Source: Atopobiaceae bacterium (GTDB lineage Bacteria > Actinomycetota > Coriobacteriia > Coriobacteriales > Atopobiaceae). Taken from it: 64,000 bases of DNA. The position numbers and the translations under genes are program-made. The notes beneath the pieces are model-generated. The model saw only the letters and a list, made by a program, of their open reading frames with translations. It was not told the DNA's origin and did no database searches. Numbering within the stretch: position 1 is the stretch's first letter; each line of letters opens with the position of its first letter. Below are positions 60,309 through 64,000 of this stretch, in pieces. Where the stretch lies: the NCBI GenBank assembly GCA_902834555.1, contig CADFJN010000012.1, forward strand, positions 1 through 64,000, given 5' to 3'.

Positions 60309-60728
60309 CTAGACCAGCTTGCCGTTGCAGTGGTCGACCATGTGCTGCACCATCTGGGCCTCCCAGCCGGTAAGGTCGCGACGGCGCGGCACAAACTTGC
60401 CGTCGACCAGCTCGTCGTAGGAGACCTTGACCTTGCCATAGCGGGTGACCTTGGAAGGCTCGTCGTGCGAGAGGCACCCCTCCACGGTGCGCGTGGCGCT
60501 GAGACCCATCATGATGCGGGGGTTGTAGAGCACGTGGGCGTCACCGTTGTCATCGAGGTAAACCACCACGGCCTTGGTCTCGCCGATCTGGTTGGCCGCC
60601 AGGCAGGCGCCGTCCTCGACGGAGCGAAGGGTGTCAATGAGGTCCTGCGCCAGGGGCGCGTCCTCGGGCGTTGCGCGCTGGCACTTCTTGGAGAGAATGG
60701 CGTCGTCCTTGCAGAGCTCGCGAATCAT
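60309..60728 (-). CDS. Peptide deformylase-like protein lacking the catalytic Glu
   Basis: This 139-residue protein has the three deformylase motifs in order: GACLAANQIG (40-49, normally GxGxAAxQ), EGCLS (83-87) and HMVDH (129-133, normally HExDH). The metal ligands Cys and two His are kept, but the catalytic Glu is Met130. Deformylases are usually 150-190 residues, so this is short at the C-terminus. It may bind metal without deformylating, or act on another substrate. AAAGGAACGC precedes the ATG at 60728. It is co-transcribed with the small DUF1858-like gene. Confidence 0.82.
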   Translation of the reverse strand: MIRELCKDDAILSKKCQRATPEDAPLAQDLIDTLRSVEDGACLAANQIGETKAVVVYLDDNGDAHVLYNPRIMMGLSATRTVEGCLSHDEPSKVTRYGKVKVSYDELVDGKFVPRRRDLTGWEAQMVQHMVDHCNGKLV

Positions 60729-60849
60729 GTGCGTTCCTTTCGGGAGGGCCGCTGGCAGCCGGGGCAACCGCAGCCGTTTTCAAGCAGGCCATATCTTACC
60801 GCCATGTGCCGCCTGGCGAGAAGCTCTTGCCCAGAGGCCGGCGCAAGCT

Positions 60850-60954
60850 GCATTTTTCGATTGGTTAGCCGCATCTAACCGATCGATATTTGCAGGTTTG
60901 TCCCTCGCTTGCATTTTTCGATCGGTTAGGCCCGCTTAACCGATCGAAAAATGC
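60850..60954. repeat. Two tandem CGATCGGTTA hairpins
   Basis: The first hairpin is GCATTTTTCGATTGGTTA paired with TAACCGATCGATATTTGC (60850-60893). The second has perfect 18-bp arms GCATTTTTCGATCGGTTA / TAACCGATCGAAAAATGC (60911-60954). They are 61 bp apart, in the gap between the radical SAM gene and the deformylase-like gene. A third hairpin with GCGGTTA is the terminator at 60984. Confidence 0.85.
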
Positions 60955-60983
60955 AGAGACGCGTCAAACGCATTCTCTGCATG

Positions 60984-61019
60984 AAAAAACCGAGCGGTTA
61001 AGTCACCCTAACCGCTCGG
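60984..61019 (-). terminator. Rho-independent terminator of the radical SAM gene
   Basis: On the minus strand, the 11-bp stem CCGAGCGGTTA / TAACCGCTCGG is followed by six T. It lies about 105 bp past the radical SAM stop. Confidence 0.8.
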
Positions 61020-61124
61020 AACATGCGAGAAAGACGCGCCGCCGGAGGCCTGGGCGCCGCCGAGAAAGACGTTCCGCCGGAGCTGCGCTGCACGCCGCCT
61101 CCTGCACGGCGAAAACCACAGGCC

Positions 61125-62561
61125 CTAGTACTTCACCCAGGCGTTGGGGTCGCCAGTCTCCTTGGCGAGGCGATCGGACAGTCTGCCCTTGGGGCTGGCG
61201 GACCAGATGGGCGCGGACTTCTCGGCCCATGCCGCAGCGGCTGCCTTCGTCTTGCTCTCCAGCTCGTCGACGTCCTCGGGGTGCACGTAGTCCGTGGACT
61301 TGGCGCCAGTCTCATGCACCATCTCCGAGAGCTTGCCGGGGTTGTCCAGCAGCGGGCACGGCCTCAGCATGTTGGAGTTGAACGGCTGGTGCGCCTGGTA
61401 GCTCTTGAAGAGCGGGCTCTTGTAGCACTCGAGCAGGCTCTTCTCGCGGATGTTGGAGTCGGAGTAGTGGATGAACGCGCAGGGCTCCACGTCGCCGGCG
61501 GCGTTGATGTGCATGTAACGACGAGCGCCGGCGATGCAGCCGCCCGTATACTCGCCGTCGTTCCAGAAGTCGGCGAAGAAGATGGGCACGTTGTTGCGCC
61601 AGTTCTTGCGCACCTTATCGTACATGCCGGCGCGCTGCTCGGCGGTGGCGAGAAGCTCCACGGGAGCGCCCAGGCCAACGGGCATGTAGGTGAAGATCCA
61701 CGCAAAGAGGACGCCCTTGTCCACCAGGAACTGGATGTACTCGTCGCTCGTGATGGAGTCGTAGTTTGCGCTGGTGTAGCACATGGACGCGCCAAACGGC
61801 AGCTTGCGCTCGCGCAGGATGTCCATGGCGTGCGTCACGCGCGCAAAGGTGCCCTTGCCACGGCGGGAGTCCGTTGCCTCCTCGAAGCCCTCGATGGAGA
61901 AGGCCGGCATGAAGTTCTTCACGCGGAGCATCTCGTCGGCGAACTTCTCGTCCACCAGCGTGCCGTTGGTGAAGGCCGAGAAGAAGCAGTCAGGGTGCTT
62001 CTCGCACAGGCGGATGAGGTCGTTCTTGCGCACCATGGGCTCGCCGCCGGTGAAGAGGTAGATGTAGGTGCCCAGGTCCTTGCCCTGCGTGATGATGGAG
62101 TCAAGCTCCTCGAAGGTGAGGTCCTTGTGGTTGGCGTTGGTGTAGTTGGCCGCCCAGCAGCCGTTGCAGTGCAGGTTGCAACGGGTGGTGGGGTCCATGA
62201 GGATGGCCCAGGGGCAATTGCAGCCCTCGGTGTCGTTAACCTCGCGCTGGCGAGCGCCGCCAATGGTCACCGAGTTCACGAAGAAGTTGTGCACGAAGGT
62301 CTTGACGACGTCCTTGTCCACGTTGTTGATGATGTTGTCGACCAGGCGACGCCAGTTGTTGGTGGGGTCCTTCATGTAGCCCATGACCATGTTGAAGAGC
62401 CTGAGCTGGGCGTCGTTGATGGAGTCGCCGGAGCCGGCAAACTTGTTAATGAGAGACTCGACCTTGGGCAGGTTGCCGTCGAAATCGTCGTAGAGCATGT
62501 TGACGCCCTGGTCAACAGCGATGCCGATGGCCTTGGCCTTGATGGACGTAAACGCGGGCAT
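61125..62561 (-). CDS. Radical SAM enzyme with SPASM-like C-terminal region
   Basis: This 478-residue protein has a helical N-terminal region of about 115 residues followed by a radical SAM domain. The [4Fe-4S] cluster motif is DPTTRCNLHCNGCW (CxxxCxxC), and the SAM-binding FTGGEPM follows. The C-terminal part has spaced Cys (GGCIAG, EPCAFIHY, RPCPLLDN) suggesting an auxiliary cluster. It lacks an adjacent precursor-peptide gene, so a role in peptide maturation is not supported. Substrate unknown. An AGGAGAAGGAGAGGC site precedes the ATG. It is monocistronic, with a terminator. Confidence 0.87.
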   Translation of the reverse strand: MPAFTSIKAKAIGIAVDQGVNMLYDDFDGNLPKVESLINKFAGSGDSINDAQLRLFNMVMGYMKDPTNNWRRLVDNIINNVDKDVVKTFVHNFFVNSVTIGGARQREVNDTEGCNCPWAILMDPTTRCNLHCNGCWAANYTNANHKDLTFEELDSIITQGKDLGTYIYLFTGGEPMVRKNDLIRLCEKHPDCFFSAFTNGTLVDEKFADEMLRVKNFMPAFSIEGFEEATDSRRGKGTFARVTHAMDILRERKLPFGASMCYTSANYDSITSDEYIQFLVDKGVLFAWIFTYMPVGLGAPVELLATAEQRAGMYDKVRKNWRNNVPIFFADFWNDGEYTGGCIAGARRYMHINAAGDVEPCAFIHYSDSNIREKSLLECYKSPLFKSYQAHQPFNSNMLRPCPLLDNPGKLSEMVHETGAKSTDYVHPEDVDELESKTKAAAAAWAEKSAPIWSASPKGRLSDRLAKETGDPNAWVKY

Positions 62562-63072
62562 GAGCCTCTCCTTCTCCTGCGGATAACCGCTCTCGGGGCG
62601 ACCCCTCGCGCCCGCGCTGTTGCGCGCTACGTGGGGCCTGGGTTGGAACAGAGAGTATCATCCCCCCAAGCCACTTGAGATGATTCCATTTTTTGAAATA
62701 AGTTCAATTCCAACACGCAAACGGTAGGCGGTAGTGCCCGCACCGCATCGGTCCCCTGGTCTTTTGCCCCTTACCCTAGACCCTACCCCCTCTCCCTTCC
62801 CCTCCTCGGCCCCCTCCTCGGCCCTTCCTCGGCCCCTTCCTCGGCCCTTCCTCGGCCCCTTCCTCGGCCCCTTCCTTCTTTATCGGAATTTGAGAATAGA
62901 GTTGCTCGCCAACTGGGCAAACACGGCGCCTGATTCTCAGAAACCGCTAAAGAAGGAGGGGGCAAGAGGGACCTCAGGGGCGCCGGGAAGGGACACACAA
63001 CAAAAAAGGCGCCCCGGCCGAAACCGGGGCGCCATTGCGCGCTACGCGCTGCATAGGGCAAAGCCTACGCCG
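62562..63072. other. Gene-free region with a simple tandem repeat
   Basis: This region of about 510 bp contains six copies of TCCTCGG in a CCCCTTCCTCGG tandem (about 62800-62874). It also has a weak palindrome AATTTGAGAAT / ATTCTCAG (about 62886-62941) and the Hsp20 terminator at its right end. The left end, which is AT-rich (62680-62715), probably holds the radical SAM promoter. I see no gene. Confidence 0.55.
63000..63033 (-). terminator. Rho-independent terminator of the Hsp20 gene
   Basis: On the minus strand, the perfect 10-bp stem GGCGCCCCGG / CCGGGGCGCC with a 6-base loop is followed by six T. It is 40 bp past the Hsp20 stop. Confidence 0.88.
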
Positions 63073-63501
63073 CTAGTCGATTGCCACCTTCGTGACGTTG
63101 GACTTCTCCGCCTGCTTGGGGACATTGACGGAAAGGACACCGCCATCCATCTTTGCGGTTAGGCCATCCGTCGCAGCATCCTTCAGGTACACGCCACGGC
63201 TTGCCTGCCACTCCGAGGTCTCCTTCTGCAGGTAGTTCTTGTTCTTCTCCTCGTCGGACTCCTTCTTGTCCACGCTGATGGAAAGCCTGCCCTCGTTGAG
63301 CTCGACGTCGACCTCGTCCTTCTTGACGCCCGGGAGCTCGGCGGTGACCACGTACTTGTCGCCCGCGTCCTCGACGTTCATCTTGAAGGCGTCATCTGCG
63401 CTGATCGTTGCGAGAGGAGCGAAGAAGTCGTCGAAGGCTCCAAACGGCCATGCCCTGCGAAGTGCCTTCTCGTAATCACTATAAGGAACCATGCCAGCCA
63501 T
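63073..63501 (-). CDS. Hsp20/alpha-crystallin small heat-shock protein
   Basis: This 142-residue protein has a central alpha-crystallin domain (about residues 38-135). It includes VTAELPGVKKDEVDVEL, SISVDKKE and the closing GVLSVNVPK, where family members have GVLxVxxPK. It acts as an ATP-independent holdase for unfolding proteins. AAGGAG precedes the ATG at 63501. It is monocistronic, with a strong terminator. Neither a CIRCE nor a classic HspR (HAIR) operator is visible upstream. An inverted repeat at 63608-63626 is an alternative control site. Confidence 0.92.
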   Translation of the reverse strand: MAGMVPYSDYEKALRRAWPFGAFDDFFAPLATISADDAFKMNVEDAGDKYVVTAELPGVKKDEVDVELNEGRLSISVDKKESDEEKNKNYLQKETSEWQASRGVYLKDAATDGLTAKMDGGVLSVNVPKQAEKSNVTKVAID

Positions 63502-63607
63502 CGTTACCACTCCTTCTATATGGTGGAAGCCCTTTCTTTGGGCTTCCTTGGGTTCACTCTTATATGTTCCCCGCTGCGATTCCTTTATACACTCTATCTA
63601 AGATTTT

Positions 63608-63626
63608 CTAAGTCATTTGTACTTAG
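63608..63626. promoter_or_regulatory. Inverted repeat CTAAGT-N7-ACTTAG upstream of Hsp20
   Basis: Two 6-bp arms at 63608-63613 and 63621-63626 flank a 7-bp centre, in an AT-rich stretch about 110 bp upstream of the Hsp20 start. It is a candidate operator, with no known match. Confidence 0.4.
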
Positions 63627-63680
63627 ATATTTCGCAAACCTCGAGGTTAAGCAGCCCGCCTCTCTCACCCCAACTACGCC

Positions 63681-63756
63681 AAACTACGCGCGGTCGCGAT
63701 TGAGCTTTGTGTGATGCTGGCTTTAGCCCGTCTCGTCCCTTACCCGTGCGTAGTTC
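63681..63756. repeat. 76-bp palindromic element, copy 2 (AACTACGC family)
   Basis: The left end is AAACTACGCGCGGTCGCGAT and the right end is CCGTGCGTAGTT. It shares the ends and the interior GAGCTTTGTGTGATGCTGG, with few differences, with the copy at 5341-5416. The right-hand remainder of the window (63757-64000) shows no gene or repeat I can identify. Confidence 0.75.
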
Positions 63757-64000
63757 CAACACCTGTCGGGGTGGTGGAATCGCCTCACACTGCCACCCTC
63801 TCTTCCCTCGAGGTATTGGTGGGACAAGAATTCGACATTTTGCAGCCCCTTCGGCGTTAATTCCGTACGAAAACGACCCGACAACGACGACAGGGGGTTG
63901 CAGGACGATTGTTCTAGCACCCCGGCATGAACGCCGCAGTGAGAATCGTGGGGAGAACCACAGCGTCTAGACTGGGAAAGCGGCGGACGAGAGGAGCGGC

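Noticed and set aside
1..64000. Insertion sequences, prophage or integrase genes
   Set aside because: No transposase, integrase or phage structural protein was recognised; the palindromic elements carry no such gene.
1..64000. tRNA, rRNA or classical riboswitches
   Set aside because: I saw no cloverleaf, no rRNA consensus and no well-known aptamer core in the spacers; a covariance search would be needed to exclude small RNAs.

Overview
This 64 kb window is a stretch of high-GC bacterial chromosome with no plasmid, phage or insertion-sequence genes, no rRNA and no tRNA that I could find. Gene content (fused PurL, UvrA2-like protein, serpin lipoprotein, YidC-glycerophosphotransferase fusion, PAI-type fatty-acid isomerase, regulated family II pyrophosphatase, Fur/ZnuACB operon) and the style of the small lineage-specific proteins suggest an anaerobic host-associated actinobacterium of the class Coriobacteriia, probably Atopobiaceae (Olsenella-like). 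That assignment is inference from gene content, not from a marker gene.

Layout. 0-9.5 kb: GH2 glycosidase, UvrA2-like ATPase, a relic of a PTS EIIC domain, a PAI-like fatty-acid isomerase, and a fruR-fruK pair that lacks fruA. 9.6-16 kb: a membrane-anchored unknown, then a Zur-box-controlled zinc operon (Fur-family regulator, His/Cys small protein, znuA, znuC, znuB), then a divergent LysR / EamA exporter pair. 16-20 kb: envelope genes, including a polysaccharide deacetylase broken by an in-frame amber codon and a glycosyltransferase fused to a MarR-like helix-turn-helix with a frameshift in its wing. 20-32 kb: lactate dehydrogenase, EttA, inorganic pyrophosphatase, PurL, a second EamA transporter and a serpin. 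32-43 kb: AAA/DUF4143 ATPase, malic enzyme, a diverged TrmB, GDPD, MFS transporter, a LOTUS-like/DUF3825 protein, isocitrate dehydrogenase and a HAD phosphatase. 43.7-52.2 kb: a four-gene envelope-polymer locus made of three recently duplicated sulfatase-fold membrane transferases led by a YidC-CDP-glycerol glycerophosphotransferase fusion. 52-63.5 kb: phosphofructokinase, iron alcohol dehydrogenase, a nuclease-fold-like unknown bracketed by palindromic elements, SIS protein, a pseudo-esterase with a histone-like tail, TetR regulator, a deformylase-like protein missing its catalytic Glu, a radical SAM enzyme and Hsp20.

The genes sketch a fermentative, host-associated lifestyle: sugar phosphorylation, lactate and alcohol formation, malate decarboxylation, an icd for glutamate supply, zinc scavenging and protease inhibition. 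The most unusual protein-level system is the 43.7-52.2 kb locus. I infer that it assembles a poly(glycerol-phosphate)-like polymer at the membrane, with a YidC-fold domain covalently attached to the polymerase.

The second theme is intergenic DNA. It is crowded with imperfect palindromes about 75-85 bp long in several families, arrays of short hairpins, and short tandem repeats. Some families recur at opposite ends of the window: a 79-bp element at 16.0, 55.0 and 56.4 kb; a 76-bp element at 5.3 and 63.7 kb; a 31-bp palindrome at 21.5 and 59.9 kb; and ATTCG/GTATC hairpin arrays at 2.1, 20.2 and 25.3 kb. A heptamer, CTTCTCG, is strikingly over-represented both in genes and in intergenic tandem repeats.
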